Program-made: the position numbers and the translations under genes
Notes under the pieces: generated by a model
Seen by the model: the letters and a program-made list of their open reading frames with translations, nothing else
Told to the model about the DNA's origin: nothing
Database searches by the model: none
Shown here: one piece after another, positions 21,428-33,604 of the stretch
Numbering within the stretch: the stretch's first letter is position 1
Layout: every line of letters begins with the position of its first letter
From: Cristatella mucedo
Lineage: Eukaryota; Bryozoa; Phylactolaemata; Cristatellidae
Assembly: GCA_009760855.2 (NCBI GenBank)
Contig: WPIO01000008.1
Coordinates: forward strand, 8,030,001 to 8,094,000
DNA length: 64,000 nucleotides
Direction of reading: 5' to 3'

Positions 21428-21572
21428 GTTTAATATAATTCATTTGTTCAGCGCCCTAAGAGAACTTAATCTGTATCCATGCACTTCACACATGCCATGG
21501 GGGTGGAGCCCACGACCCTGGCCAGACCTTGGTCGGGGCGAGCACTTTAACAAATGGGCTAATTTACAGCTG
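21428..21572 (-). mobile_element. tRNA-derived SINE, family S1
   Basis: Read in reverse: A-box-like TTGTTAAAGTGCTCG, then CCCCGACCAAGGT (shared with 7975-8112), then GTCGTGGGCTCCA at the B-box position, then the LINE-like tail (GATTAAGTTCTCTTAGGGCGCTGA). Similarity to the first copy extends over its whole length. Confidence 0.75.
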
Positions 21573-22424
21573 CGTTTTTGCAGCCTAACGGACATCGGTG
21601 GACAAGCCACAACGCCCGGATTCAAAGAGACCGCCGAATCGGTCCTTCGGGGCCGGTTCTTGGCCTTCTTTTAAGGCAAAGCTTGAAGTTATGTCCACGC
21701 GAAGCCGATCGCTGCATTGTCGCCAGTCTCTGCCCGGGCGACCTCGGCTCCTCCCGTCTACCGTTCCTGCCTCAGCCGGCTGCTCCTACAGATGTTTCTT
21801 TCAAGGGCTGCTAAACTACAGAGATGAAAGAGATAAGGTACTATGTTTGTGGCAAACGGTCCTAGCTATACAATGTATTGAAAGGCTTCTGTTTTAAGGG
21901 GATTCGGCCCCTCAAAACGGCCCAGCTTACATTTTTGTAGGCCGTTAATGCAGCTGCAGAACGATCGTTACCCCAGCCAAAAGTAGCCAGAAAAGATGGT
22001 GATTCTCAGAATTAATCTGGTGCGAGAACATGTGCGAGAAGGCTCACGGCGTTCCAGCGGAACGATCTTATTTTTCCAGCAGAAGCAGTTGAGGTAGCAG
22101 GTGGTCAAAAAATAAATCAGCTCCGCAGCGCGGCTGACCGATTTAGACCGCTTGAGACTGTGCAGAAGCCGCCGGTCAAAGGTCAAGCTGATATGAACAC
22201 GATACACTCATCAATGGCTGGATCCCGCAGGACGATTAAACTCAACGCTACATAGCTAGTGGCTGCGTACCCACCAAAAACGACTGGTCCAGGCTGATGT
22301 GATTAGGTGCCAATCAAGCGGTTTTCCGACAACAAGGATTCCTTACACCGGCAGCCAGATAAAAATGATGCAGACGTAACTATTTCCTCATAGATTGGGT
22401 GATCCATGATTGTTACTTTTCCTG
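21573..22424. other. No recognised feature
   Basis: Several short overlapping frames on both strands, none with a recognisable domain. Confidence 0.3.
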
Positions 22425-22520
22425 ACCTCAGTCGCGAGGTTATGGGTTCGAATCCTGTGGGCCGTGGGTGATCCTTTATCGCCGCTGCAAGCGGTGTTGA
22501 TAGCCGTAAATGCTATTCTG
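22425..22520 (+). mobile_element. tRNA-derived SINE, family S2 (partial)
   Basis: A good B box (GGTTCGAATCC at 22444-22454) sits inside a segment similar to 30200-30295: GATCCT, CAAGCGGTGTTGATAGCCG against CAAGTGGGTTTGACAGCCG. The A box is not clear. Not a functional tRNA gene, because no acceptor stem can be formed. Confidence 0.45.
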
Positions 22521-22850
22521 TCGCTATTCAAAAGAGGCTGTTAAATCAACTCGTATTATTTATTTAATGATAATTTGATTATGATTTTTTTGAAAACGCT
22601 CACAGCTGGAGATGAGTGGTAGTTGACCTCGTCCTTGCTCAAATGTGCTCTTTACTGCGACGGTTAAGAAATTCAAGATTCTTGCCCGAACCTACGTCAT
22701 ATAAATGAAACCAAACCTAAGGAGTGGCTCGGGAGGAATGAATATCAGCTCGGTTGATTAAATCGAGTTATTTACTCCGTAATGCTAGCACTCCTTAACT
22801 AATGAAGTCTGCTTGAGCCACCCAAAGATTCAAGCGACTGTCAACTAAGG
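22521..22850. other. No recognised feature
   Basis: No pattern recognised. Confidence 0.25.
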
Positions 22851-22879
22851 AAAAATCGTACTAACCTTATACGATCGAA

Positions 22880-22991
22880 ATGGCTAGGGAGAATCGCTAG
22901 CGGATCACTCGTGCTAGCAAAGGGAGAATCGTTATCATTTCTCAACAAGAATTGCTGGTAATCTATGCAGTGGATCACTCGTGCTAGCAAA
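22880..22991. repeat. 70-bp direct repeat pair
   Basis: The 20-mer GGATCACTCGTGCTAGCAAA occurs at 22902-22921 and again at 22972-22991, and GGGAGAATCG occurs about 12-15 bp before or after each. It looks like a local tandem duplication. Confidence 0.75.
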
Positions 22992-25430
22992 CCGTTACTA
23001 AGAGTTCTAGTTGCGATTTGAAACGATAAAAAAATTTGCTGCTAATGAAAAAATGCTACCGTCTGGGTGAGAAACCGGGCGTTGCGCTCACAGTTTGACG
23101 GTTAACGACCAAAGTTTCCCCGCTTCGCCAGGGTGCACCTGCACACGATCGAGTGCATTTGAGTATTTCCACTTTTCCGCGGGTCATGACCCCATTATCT
23201 AAGCTGACTCTTACAAGCACTCTTGAGCCTTCATACCCTATTGTGCAGTACAGAAGTTAGTCCAGCTAAATGCTTCTGACAAGTTTGAGGATGCAAAAAT
23301 ACTTTGAATTCACGCGGACACACAATATCCCAAAAATAGCATGGCTTTTAATTATTTTGCTGAGCATATTGAGGAACGTACCCGTTGAAGGGACGAGCCA
23401 AATTTCATAGTACTAAGAAGAAAACTTGGATGCTATTTCACATCTATTCTGAACTTTTCTTGAAGTAGGTGAGAGTTAATCAGTTCAATAATGCATATGC
23501 CAATCAGAGCTTTATTCCTTACGTGCACAGTTGTTCAGCTACAGGCATCTATACTTTTCACAGCTCTTTATCCACTAGGTAACAGCGTTACATGGGCGGG
23601 CCAGCAGCTATGAATCTGCCAACTTCTTCCCAGCATTCAGCTAGAACACTGAGCGACAGACCATGAAGAGCCGCAGCTGACGGTGACGTATCGTTTCTTA
23701 AGCGACTAGTATTCAATAGTACCTTCCTTAATAGATTGATCAGTTACCCATCCTCGGTTGAAGCTTGCTGTTGGAGCAGCATTCTCAATAGAAGTCATTG
23801 GGTTTCAAGGTGGTCTACAAAGGGCAATTTGCACAACTTTTATCGTGCACAACGCTCCGCCCACAGAAAAATAGGCCTTCAAACTGACAACGTAGCGTGT
23901 TTCCTACAATCAAAGTCCTTGCAGTACTCTGAAAAACTGAGCGGCTCGTTTAATATGAAAGCTTTTCGGAAGCTTTATAATCAAGGCTCTCTGTTAAACC
24001 TAATAAGCTCGTTTCGCCAAATTGCTTCACATTAGGTGACGGTGTTTTGGTCGTACAATTCTTGAATATGAATGCGAGAACGGATTTCGACTTTTGCAGC
24101 AACTTTCATCATTCGAGAAAAGACAATCAAGAAAAATCAAGAATATGGATTGAGGTCAAAGTTGACTAAGCAAAAACCCTTACCTTCACCATCGCCTTCA
24201 TCTTTCACACGAGCGGCTATTAATATGCACAAGTTAGCGCCGCCATGCGCTGACAGGACCGATCAGCCGTCACACAATAAATTTCTCACCTCCACACTTA
24301 AAAGCTGCTGCTAACAGAATATCTTTTACTCTGCGGGTTGTTGTCGAACAGCACAGCGAGTTTTGGGCAAATGCCACTGAAGTGATGCTAGATGAACCAA
24401 TCTTGAAGTGTAAGGTCAGTCAACATTAAGGTGACTCACATCTTACGCGTAACTATTAGGTCGGTCTTTCCTTGGCAAAGCTTCGGGAAGCTAGCAGCTA
24501 TTCGCTTGCGAATGCCATCAATACTGGCTCCGGGGATGGTACTTGAGTCGGATACTGTGCACAACTTTAATTGCTCGAAGGATAGTTAGAACCGAGTTCC
24601 GTTGGCGTGGAAATGAAAGCAAAGATTGGGCTCTGCGACAAAAGCGGCCTGAAGGAGAGTGCAAATTTCGAAAAGAAGAGGTCAAAGACCCGAGGAAAGC
24701 CGTGCCGCAATGGCTTCCCCGCCGACCGACGGACATTTACATCTGCACTCGGACGTCTCTCACCGAGGAAGGATCTGCCTAGTTTAGAAGCGAGCCGGTA
24801 GCAGCTAGGCGTGTCGAGATGCACTCAAAAAAGACCCGGCGGCTAATTGTGCTAAAAGCTGCATATAGACGAAGGCGAAAGAGGATCCAAGAGAGCTAGA
24901 AATGCCTCACCCTGACCACCAAGCACCGTTCTTATATGATGGTCGATGTAAACTGCCGGTAGTGGGTAATTCAAAATTCCATGTGAAACTGTCTAGCACG
25001 GTCTTACGAACTGAAGTAATCGTTTAGCCGCTGGGCAACCGCTCGTTCTAGTGCATCGAAAGAGAACGGCAGAACGGAGACCGGACGGAAGCTACTGCGC
25101 TCATCCCCATCGCTACCCCGAAGCGAGCAGGACGGGGGGGGTGGGCGATTGAGCACTGGCGGCGGCGCTCTGATCGAGAGAGCGGTTGTCGATATTTGTG
25201 CCAGCTTCGAGGGCCACTCGAAATGCCTTAGGAGGCCACCTGTCTTGTCCGGACGGAGCACTTCCGTTGAAGCTACGCCGCTCAGGAGCGATCAGTAGGA
25301 GAACAGCGGCTGTTCGCTGTTGTTAAGTCAGAAATGCCAAGCAACGCGGCATTCCTATTTAAATATGCTTCAGAAAAGGTGCTGGCCGGCACCACCCCCC
25401 CAGCCTGTGGCACGGTCTGTCTATCAGAGA
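22992..25430. other. No recognised gene
   Basis: Frames of 60-108 codons occur on both strands (for example 23736-24035 and 24543-24782), but none shows a domain, signal peptide or repeat I recognise. A GC-rich patch at 24700-25250 contains a run of G (25134-25141). Confidence 0.3.
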
Positions 25431-25437
25431 GAGAGAA

Positions 25438-25512
<75 letters not shown>
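25431..25512. repeat. (GA)n microsatellite
   Basis: About 35 GA dinucleotides, nearly pure from 25445 to 25512. Confidence 0.97.
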
Positions 25513-25515
<3 letters not shown>

Positions 25516-25694
25516 TCTAGTTGTTATATCGAGATGTCTAAGTCTTCCTCGTGAGCAAAGTGACTTTATTAGACCTGAGCAAATCTGCTGACACTTTGCC
25601 TTAGCCACAGCTCAGCCAGTGTTCTTGGAACGTTTCGGCCACAGCAAGCATTCTTGCTAATTGTTTCCTGAAAATACCAAGCGTGGTAAATTGG

Positions 25695-26040
25695 CTTGTT
25701 TCTTTTTTAAGTATGCTCCAGCCCATCATCAGGCTAGGTATTGTACCACCAGATTTTCTTAATCAAATCGCTTAGCTACACCTCGTACGAACCTGAATTC
25801 CTGTAGAGACCATGCCTTTAAATCGGATGATCCCAAAGCCTCGATCTCACTCCCGCCTGACGGCTCGACATCCCCTGATTTGAAATATATTTATGAAGCT
25901 ACAAAATCACCTGTTTATCACAGCAGTTAGTGGGTCCGTGTGATTAAGTCCTTTGTATGCTTAATGTGCTGACACTATGCATGCTACCACTAACCGTCTT
26001 TGCAACATGTATCTAAAGTGCCTCGAAAGCGATTAAGTAC
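25695..26040 (+). mobile_element. LINE family 1 fragment (RT end and 3' UTR)
   Basis: Degraded match to 58740-59220: CCCATCATCAGGC..GTACCACC, GAGACC.TGC.TTTA, ACATCCCCTGA, CACAGCA.TTAGTGGGTCC, TGCTGACACT, then a decayed hairpin (AAAGTGCCTCGAAAGCGATTAAG). Confidence 0.7.
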
Positions 26041-28385
26041 ATCTTTTAGGAGATGGGCTAACGGCAGCTTCTTGCACCAGACAGTCGAACCCTGGAAACA
26101 GCAGTGAGCTGACTTCTTAGCCAGCTACAATTGCTAGCAGCTGTCACCTTTTGCTCGCCTTCTCGAAGCAGTTGTGCTCGACTACCAAGACCAGGGCCAC
26201 ATGCCAGCTCCTTGCCTGCACCTTGTAGAGATGCTTGACTGAGGACTGCTCCCTCCGATCGTGTTTGCAAATTTTCCAGCAGCCAATTCTCTACTCTCTG
26301 CTTTAAGCGCCGGCTTAAATCCTTCAAAGGCCTCGGTCTGAGGCTAAATTACCCACCCAATATGTCTTTTCGTTTGCAAGTTCAAGCTGCGGTAGTTTGT
26401 CAGAGGGAGCAGCAATTTCATCGAGGAGTCTCTTGAACTATTTGCTTGGAGCTATGCAAATTAATTGAAGTGCATCCGGTGAATATGACCTGAGTGCTGA
26501 TCAAAGGAAGGTCGAGGTGAAGTAGGTTCTAGCATTTCCATCGGCTGGTAGCTCACATGGAGAAGTTACCTGTGCTCGGACCGGACGGAAGCGGCATGAT
26601 TTGTACTGAAAAAAATTGTAGTGAGCTTCTGAGAGAGAGTCTCTGAGCACATTCGGCTGTCTTGTCATACTGCTTCTCATTCTTTCTCTCTGTGTACATT
26701 CTCCCTGCTTGCATTATTATATTAGTTCACAGCTGTAGGCCTTCAGTCATTAGTTGGATCCACTCCATTTTCGCTGCACATCGATTCCAAGTAGTCTGCA
26801 CGACAGCAATCTTGTCAGTCTCAGTCTGTCAGCCACCATCTGTCAGTGTGTTTCTGTGTGTGTGTGTGTGTGTGTGCACGAATGTGTCACAATGTTTGCC
26901 TCCCTCCCTCAGAATAGTCGTAATGTATACTTGATGGAAAGCCATAAATAATAGCTTTATTAGTATTATGATCATCACATCATCACCATTATTACCATAC
27001 TCATTCATAGGTTTGATGCAGAGGGATGTTTTAAGGACAGCCGAGATGTGAGCAGGGTTTAAGCCAATAATTTGTTGTTGTGGGACCTTTTCTTGAGTAT
27101 GTTAGGGCATTTAAATACAGGTCTATCCTCCTTGAATGATGCATTGCTTCTGCACAGTAGTGTCTGTTTGGCTGTATGCAAATTTCGGCTGCCCACGTGA
27201 CCGTGGTAAGCCAATAGCAGGTGATGCCGGGCTTCAAGGATCATTAACTTGTAGGGCAGCCTATAGTCCCAAAGCTGCCTGTGCATGATGACCGTGCTTG
27301 CCTGCAGCCTTTCTCCGTGATTGTTCGCCCGTAACCATCCACAGTCAGCCGTCGTCGACTCTCACCGAAATCCTCCTCTTAAATCCTGGTTTTGTCTCGT
27401 TTCCATTTCTTTTGCCGTGTTACCTATCTGGCCTGGGTGATGCCTGTCTGTTATAGCACAGGGGCACTAGGCTTGTCGGTGGCCAGTCACAGGACACAGG
27501 ACAGTAGCACAGGACAGCAGTGCGGTTGGGCTGGGTAGACAACAGTGCAGCTCTGGTCTGCTACAGAGGCACCTCGCGGCCATCGAGATCTGAGTCTTAG
27601 CATGAGGTGCCTGCACTCGGCGACCCTGGCCCTGAAGTGCCAGCTCTGACCAGCAGGCAATTCTCTATTGTTGCCCACTGCTAGTGGGAGCACATTTCGA
27701 TAGCGATACATACAGCTTTTCTGCTGCTGTATACATGAGACTGCTGAATCAGCTAGTCTCTACCATTTCTTTAACCGCTGCAGCACTGCTCCTTTAGCTA
27801 GCCTTATTCCACTCACCCGTGACAAGTACCGTTTGCCTGCCGGCAGCCGAGCTAAGTCGCCGAACTCTGTCACCGATGTGAAAGGCTGCTTCGTCCTTGT
27901 CTCCTTTGTCCCTCGTCCCTGGTCCTTCGTCCTTGCCTCAGCAGTCTTTCATGCTCTGCATCGTGTGTCGGGCTGCAGCATCTGCTCTGGAATTCCAGCA
28001 GTCAGGATATAATTGGGAGATAAGGTTGTTGTAAGCTTTGGTGCAGTGTGTGTGTGTGTGTGTGTGCTTGTGTGTGCTTGTGTGTGTGTGTGTTTGTGTG
28101 GAGAAGAAGCAGCACAGCAGCAGCTGCCCCCTCACGGTTGCTTGATTTGGAAGGCAGGTCAACTAATGGCAGTAGTATGCCCATGCCAACAATGTAACCT
28201 AGTATGCACTTTGCTGACTGGACCTTGGACACCACTTGTACTGCATTATCGCTAATCTAGTTTCATTATTGCATTATTTGTGTATCATTTGTGTTTCATC
28301 ATTGCTAGCAGATGAGCCTCAGATCTCCTTTCACTTCTATACTGCCAGACTTAAAAGCTGTGAGAACGTATGCCTTGTTTTGCGT
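26041..28385. other. No recognised gene; two (GT)n microsatellites
   Basis: Short frames only (longest 90 codons). GT repeats lie at 26852-26878 and 28046-28101. At 27480-27540 there are GGACACAGGACAG repeats, and at 27890-27930 CCTTGTC/CCTCGTC repeats. No known domain seen. Confidence 0.35.
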
Positions 28386-28650
28386 AATAATAATAATAAT
28401 AGTAATAATAATAATACACTTGATAAAGCGCCCTCAGAGAGCTTAGTCTCTTATTAGGTACTTTACATTTGCTGCAAAGAAAATGCGATTGAATGGTTAG
28501 TGGTATCATGCTTGATAAACAATATGAATACCATGGTAGAGGGTGACATGCACAGGGTCAGCACGCAAGTGTGGTTAGTGGCAGCATGCAAGTGTCTCCA
28601 CGCATAAGCACATAAAGGACGAATCACAGGGAACATCTCACATAGTCACG
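28386..28650 (-). mobile_element. LINE family 1 3' end
   Basis: (AAT)n at 28386-28415, then the reverse complement of the family hairpin (TTGATAAAGCGCCCTC..TTAGGTACTTTACATTTGC) and the 3' UTR up to CACAGGG. 5'-truncated just before the RT stop. Confidence 0.85.
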
Positions 28651-28809
28651 GATGCAGTTGAACAAGTAAGATAGATCGTGAAGCTGTTCGATTTAGGAAT
28701 GCCTTTTTACCCTGGTGACATACTCGGATATAGAAAGCCGTTGGCAGTCTGATCGAATGTAAATACGGCCTAACGATATCCCATCTGACCTGCCATTTGA
28801 AAGAGGACT
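28651..28809. other. No recognised feature
   Basis: Short spacer between the LINE end and the GC-rich segment. Confidence 0.25.
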
Positions 28810-29930
28810 TGAGTGCATGTCCATCGCATTGTCGATTCCTTGCTTCTTTCGCCAGGCTGCATGAGCGTTCTGTCGCTGGGGACCATCGCCGAGCGCTGGA
28901 GGCCGACGGTCGTGACGCTCGGCTTCGACGGCAGATCGTCTTCTGCATTCGACGAAGCCGACGGTGCGATCGTAGAGAAACCACTCAGCAGCTCCGCCGG
29001 TGCCGGCGGGGGCAGAGACTGCTGGAGACGCCTGGGCGGTGGTGACGGCCGTCTTCGAGGTGTCATTGACATGGTGCGTGGCATGGCGCTGCCGCCGCAG
29101 CCGCCGGGCTCCTCACTGCAGTCGCAGCTGCTGCCGCCAGAGCCGGTGCTGCTCGTCACCACCCACGGCTGGCACTGCATCCGTGGCGTGCACATTGACG
29201 CCGTAAACTGTCAACCACTACTTGGGCTCGTCGTGCAACGGCAAGCCCGACGATCGCGACGGCAATTTTGTCACCGGCAGGTTCGCCAGGCCGTGCCACC
29301 TCCCGCTGAAGCGTTCGTCGGCCGTGCTGAACGTGTTGGAGATGGAGGCCGTGTGCTCGCTCAACTTCGCCGGGAATAGTCTCGGAACGGTGCTTAAGAT
29401 GCACCGAGACGAACTCAGCACCGCCGTCGGCACGTACCTGTCGCCGGACGAGGAGTTCCTTTTTCTGCTGCTTCACGACGGCAGCATCGCGCCGGTCAAC
29501 TTAGCTCGAAAGACTAGTGGCACCGTTCTCGGCGTGGGGGCCGGACTAAGCGACCTTGACCTGTCGTCGACGGACAAGTGGGCCTCGATGGTGGCAGTAG
29601 CATGGACGGGCGCCTCTGCATAGGCGCCTACTTCGGCGGCTGCGAGACCTTACGCCGAGCTTTACCTACTGGCTGCCGGCGGGGGAGGGGCCTCGCGGTT
29701 GCAGAGCGAGCACCATCTGGCCTCGCCGTGCAGTTGAACGTAACGCGGTCGATTGCCGAGCGAGTGCTCGTCGGTGCACTGTACACAGACGGCAGATCGC
29801 TGCTGGTGATTGCAGACCGGCAGCCGATAGGCCGGGACCGAGTACTTACTGCTGAGTGCGACTCTGGGCCTTCCCCTCCTACACGGGGTCAGTGCTGTCG
29901 CCTCTGCCGACGCCTTGAGTGAGCACTGAG
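28810..29930 (+). pseudogene. GC-rich coding-like segment, possibly NHL/β-propeller-like
   Basis: GC content rises sharply, with long open frames on both strands. Plus-strand frames 28813-29379 and 29222-29623 overlap. Read together near 29210 they give blade-like successions: WHCIRGVHID, then DGNFVTGRFARPCHL, then LSPDEEFLFLL and HDGSIAPVNL. The GxxxxARFxxPxxL pattern followed by an LYV-like strand is typical of NHL-repeat propellers, but the match is loose. A switch of frame near 29210 implies a frameshift or an intron I cannot place. Third-position GC is high. It could also be a non-coding CpG-rich region; minus-strand frames (for example 28770-29195) are probably shadows. Confidence 0.3.
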
Positions 29931-30179
29931 CGTGTGTGCGTCGACTAGTTTTGTGCTTCGAGTAGCAAGTGTTTTGTTTTGGAAGCATTCATTATGCCTG
30001 CGAGTGCTGTTGGGAAGCAAGATTCTGCAGTTCTTCTCTGGGGCGACAATGCGTGCATCTTCGAGCAGGAGTCATAAAACAATAAAGATAAGTAGTCAGC
30101 CAGCTTCTTCCTTATCTTTAACTGGGATGAAAAGCAAGGTAAAAAGCTATCCGAGTGCTTACGGATAGCTTTCAAATTA
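29931..30179. other. No recognised feature
   Basis: Includes an ACTTTTTGTGC-type AT-richer spacer and a GTATCCGAGTGCTTACGGATAGC palindrome-like stretch near 30148-30168; no gene recognised. Confidence 0.25.
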
Positions 30180-30300
30180 CCCCAGAGGTAAGGTGCTCGT
30201 ACTGAACGAATCAGGTCGTCGGTTCAAGTCCTGAAGCATGCAATCCTGTCATGCCCACAGCAAGTGGGTTTGACAGCCGCCATGGCGCTTCGGCAGCCGA
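30180..30300 (+). mobile_element. tRNA-derived SINE, family S2
   Basis: A-box-like GAGGTAAGGTGCTCGTA (30184-30200) and B box CGGTTCAAGTCC (30219-30230) are spaced as in tRNAs. The body CAAGTGGGTTTGACAGCCG is shared with 22425-22520. No LINE-like hairpin is seen at its 3' end. Confidence 0.5.
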
Positions 30301-30306
30301 ATAAAT

Positions 30307-30436
30307 ATTGAATGAGCCGATCTCCACTTAACGAGCGAGCACATCTCGGTCGCTTCGAGGTACACCGAGGCCGAGGTCAAGGCCAAGGCGCTTCCGGAGC
30401 CACATAAATAAGGCTATTGAATGAGCCGATCTCCAC
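30307..30436. repeat. Direct repeat of 21 bp, period 109
   Basis: ATTGAATGAGCCGATCTCCA plus C occurs at 30307-30327 and at 30416-30436, preceded by ATAAAT/ATAAGGCT, suggesting a local duplication. Confidence 0.8.
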
Positions 30437-30439
30437 GTT

Positions 30440-33400
30440 AGGTTTCCCTTGAATTGTGTCCGTGCTCCCTAGGGGTTCTTGACGAACTGAACGGCTTATG
30501 GGCTGGCGATATGAGAGTGATTTTGATGTTAGATTGCGATAGTATCAGCAGCTTTGGTCAGCATCTTTTTCGCCACGGATTGCTAATAAATGCGCAGCCT
30601 GGGAATAAGGGGGTGGTTTGCATATACTTTTCAGAAATGCTTAGCATCACGTTAAATTAACCATATTCAGAGGTGCATGAAATATTGCCCGACGCGAAAA
30701 TTACTTTAAAGATCCATTGGTTACTCATCTCTACATTTATGCTGTAGTAGAATATCTAGCAGTTGGAAGCTCTTCTTGGTCGCTGTTGAACTTCGAGCGT
30801 CAGCTTCGCGAATGTGCAACCTCTAATGAAGCGACTTTATAATTACTACTCGCTAATTCAAGTAGCACTGGGAGGTGCTATCAGACAAGGCGCACGCTAG
30901 GCTGTTCCTAATGCCGATTTAAAGGCCACAATAATATTTCGAAAGCAGGGCTAGAATATAAACCTAAGCCTTCTGACTAACACCATCTTTCCTTCAGGAT
31001 GTGAGATGACAGTTTGCTCAAGATTAAACCGGATGGCTTACGGCGTCTAGAGCAACTGCAGCGAGCAAGCTGTATTTCCGAGAGGCGCAGCCTTTCTGGG
31101 CTCGTTGATGCCATACAATGGTGGCAAACAGTGGATGCTGTTAAGTTGCACTTGGTCTCATCTGGCAAACTAGTGTCATGGAGGTTCTTTCTGGTCGTTG
31201 CTGCTGCTGTTAACCGTCGCCGAACGACTTGGACCGATGCGGATAGACAATCGAGTCTGCCGAAGGTGTCACTGGATTAGCTTCTTCTGTTTAACTCAAA
31301 ATTGCTTCGGTACTGCAAACTACGGGTTTGCAATGCCGACCCTATGCGCCCAGCCAGTAAGCTCGGTTTAGCACTGCCGCCTTTGCACTCGGCGAGTTAC
31401 TTTTTAAGCACCCATTCACTGTTGGCCATGTAGCTTCATACAGTTCGAGTAGCCGTTACTACTCGTAGGGTCACACGGAGTCATGAGCACTTTTTTAAGA
31501 TGCCCAAGGCGTAAGCCAACATGAGCCCAGATGATTCGATAAACCCACTGCTGACAAAGCTTGTTACAAAGTGTTCCCCAGCACAGTATTGCCACCAAGT
31601 TTTTCAACGGATGGGTGACTGACAACATCGTTCTACCAGCGTTCCACCTATCGCTTAGACGGTGGCTGATAAATGGCATCTCATCTGCTTGGTAATTGTG
31701 TTTTCTTTAGTGTTCTGATCGTTGGCAGATGTAGAATGTGAAGTGCATTCGTATTGCGTGGGTGGCCTAATTCGTGTATACGAAGCTTGCTTTAAGGAAA
31801 ATCTATAGATTCAGCGGACAGCAAGCCAATTAAGTATATTCGTAGCAGGAATGAGACCTGCATAACCTTTAAGGACAGTCAGAATGGCTTGTGTGGCCCT
31901 TGAATGCGAATAGATATTTGTTTCTAAAAGCTTGCAACCATCGAGATATGCTTGACATTGATACGTCGCTTTCTAAATCCAAAAGTGATTCTTTCATTCA
32001 TCTGCGAGCACATCTTTGCTTGATTCATAGTCAGTTAATGAGCATGGATTTCCTAAGTTAACTTTCGATACCTCATCGTACTTTCAGGGTGTACATTCAA
32101 ACTAGCAGTAGCGTAGGGTAGTAAAGCAGATCCAATTAAAGAATTGTAAATATGTGTAGGAGCCTGTCGCATGAATTTGCATAAGTAAATTATCAAAGTG
32201 GGAATTAAATGATCAGTAATCTGTGTACCCCAATTGACCTGCGGAGAGATTCAAGTCGGAGTTAAGTTCAGTCACTCTATGACATAAGTTTTTCGTGGTC
32301 GGAGGTTTTTGTTAGAAGCAAGTCCAGATTCTTGAAACAGTTCCCAAAAGTTGCACAAGAAAATAACTTTAATCTGACCACATTTACATTGCTCCCTTCC
32401 AGTTTAAGAAAGACACGACATATTCGCTTTACATGATAGAAGGGAACCAGTCCAAGCATATGAATCACGTTGCATTCAGTGCTAATAAATCTAAATATTT
32501 AAGACAGACAGAATTAGGTCAGTGTTTAAGGTATTCGTCTCACCCAAGAAATCTATAACAGGTGTGTGATTACAAGCATTTGATTGTGATTAGTAGAGTA
32601 ATACTCAAACAATAATTTAGTAGTTATTAAAAAATCTTTAACTGCGGCGTATTGGTATGTTGAAGATCTTTTGGTTGCAAACACGGAGAATATTGTGTTC
32701 GGTCTGTGTCTCAATCTTTCTCTCTATGCCGGATAAACTAGAAACTTTTATTAGTTAGAGCTAACGCGTAGAATTGTAGTATGGCTCATTGAGTGGAGAT
32801 TAACGATCAGTACAAAAAATAGATCGTGAGTATTGGTTCAACTAATAGCAATTGTGTGAACACCTTCTGTTAGTGATTCACTGCAAAGCATAAGATGAGC
32901 TTCGCCACTCAATGATAATTGGAACATCAAGACGTCGATCATTTTATTTTTCCAGTCTGATGTAAACATCTGGTTTAGTTGTCATCCTTAGGTCAGCGTC
33001 ACTAAGTATGTGCTTTGCTGGGAAAGTGCTTTCGTTTCTCTGCGCTGGAGAATCGGAGGTCTACTCGGAGATTATTAGCACTTGAACTGATAGTTTCAAA
33101 TGGCTAATATTCTGAACAATCAGCCCGCTGTGCTGTTCGAATGCCCGTAATGTTGCTACGTGAATCGCTCGGTCCTTCGGCTTAATGATCGAGTTGAGAA
33201 TAAGGTAAGACTTCCTTCGAGTCTACGCACGGAAGCTGAGAAAAGCCAGGTCTCTTTTTCACTTAAAATCTGAAGTCCTGCCGCTCAGACCCTAAACAAA
33301 TTAATTAGACTTTATATAATTTGCCGGCTCATTCTGAGAGGTCTCACCCTTCAAATATTAACGGCTGGTTCGAGAGGTTTTCCGCCCCCCTTACGGAAAC

Positions 33401-33604
33401 TATCGTGCACGGTCGTGGCTCCAAAGTCAAGCAATTTTTGAATCGCTACCTATGACCATTCTTAAAAGATTTCCGGGATTTTTGCATAAATGCGGCTACC
33501 TTAATAAGGTCTAGTATATAAAGCTCGTCTCCCAAACACCCAATATCATTACCTCTGTGGTTTTCATTGGTAGATAAACGTAGCCCACCCATAACCGAGA
33601 TTTG
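30440..33604. other. 3.2-kb stretch with no recognised gene or repeat
   Basis: Only short frames (60-90 codons) without motifs. No microsatellite, LINE or SINE similarity was noticed except a weak LINE family 2-like TTCTTAAAAG word near 33461. Could be unique host DNA or an old unknown repeat. Confidence 0.35.
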
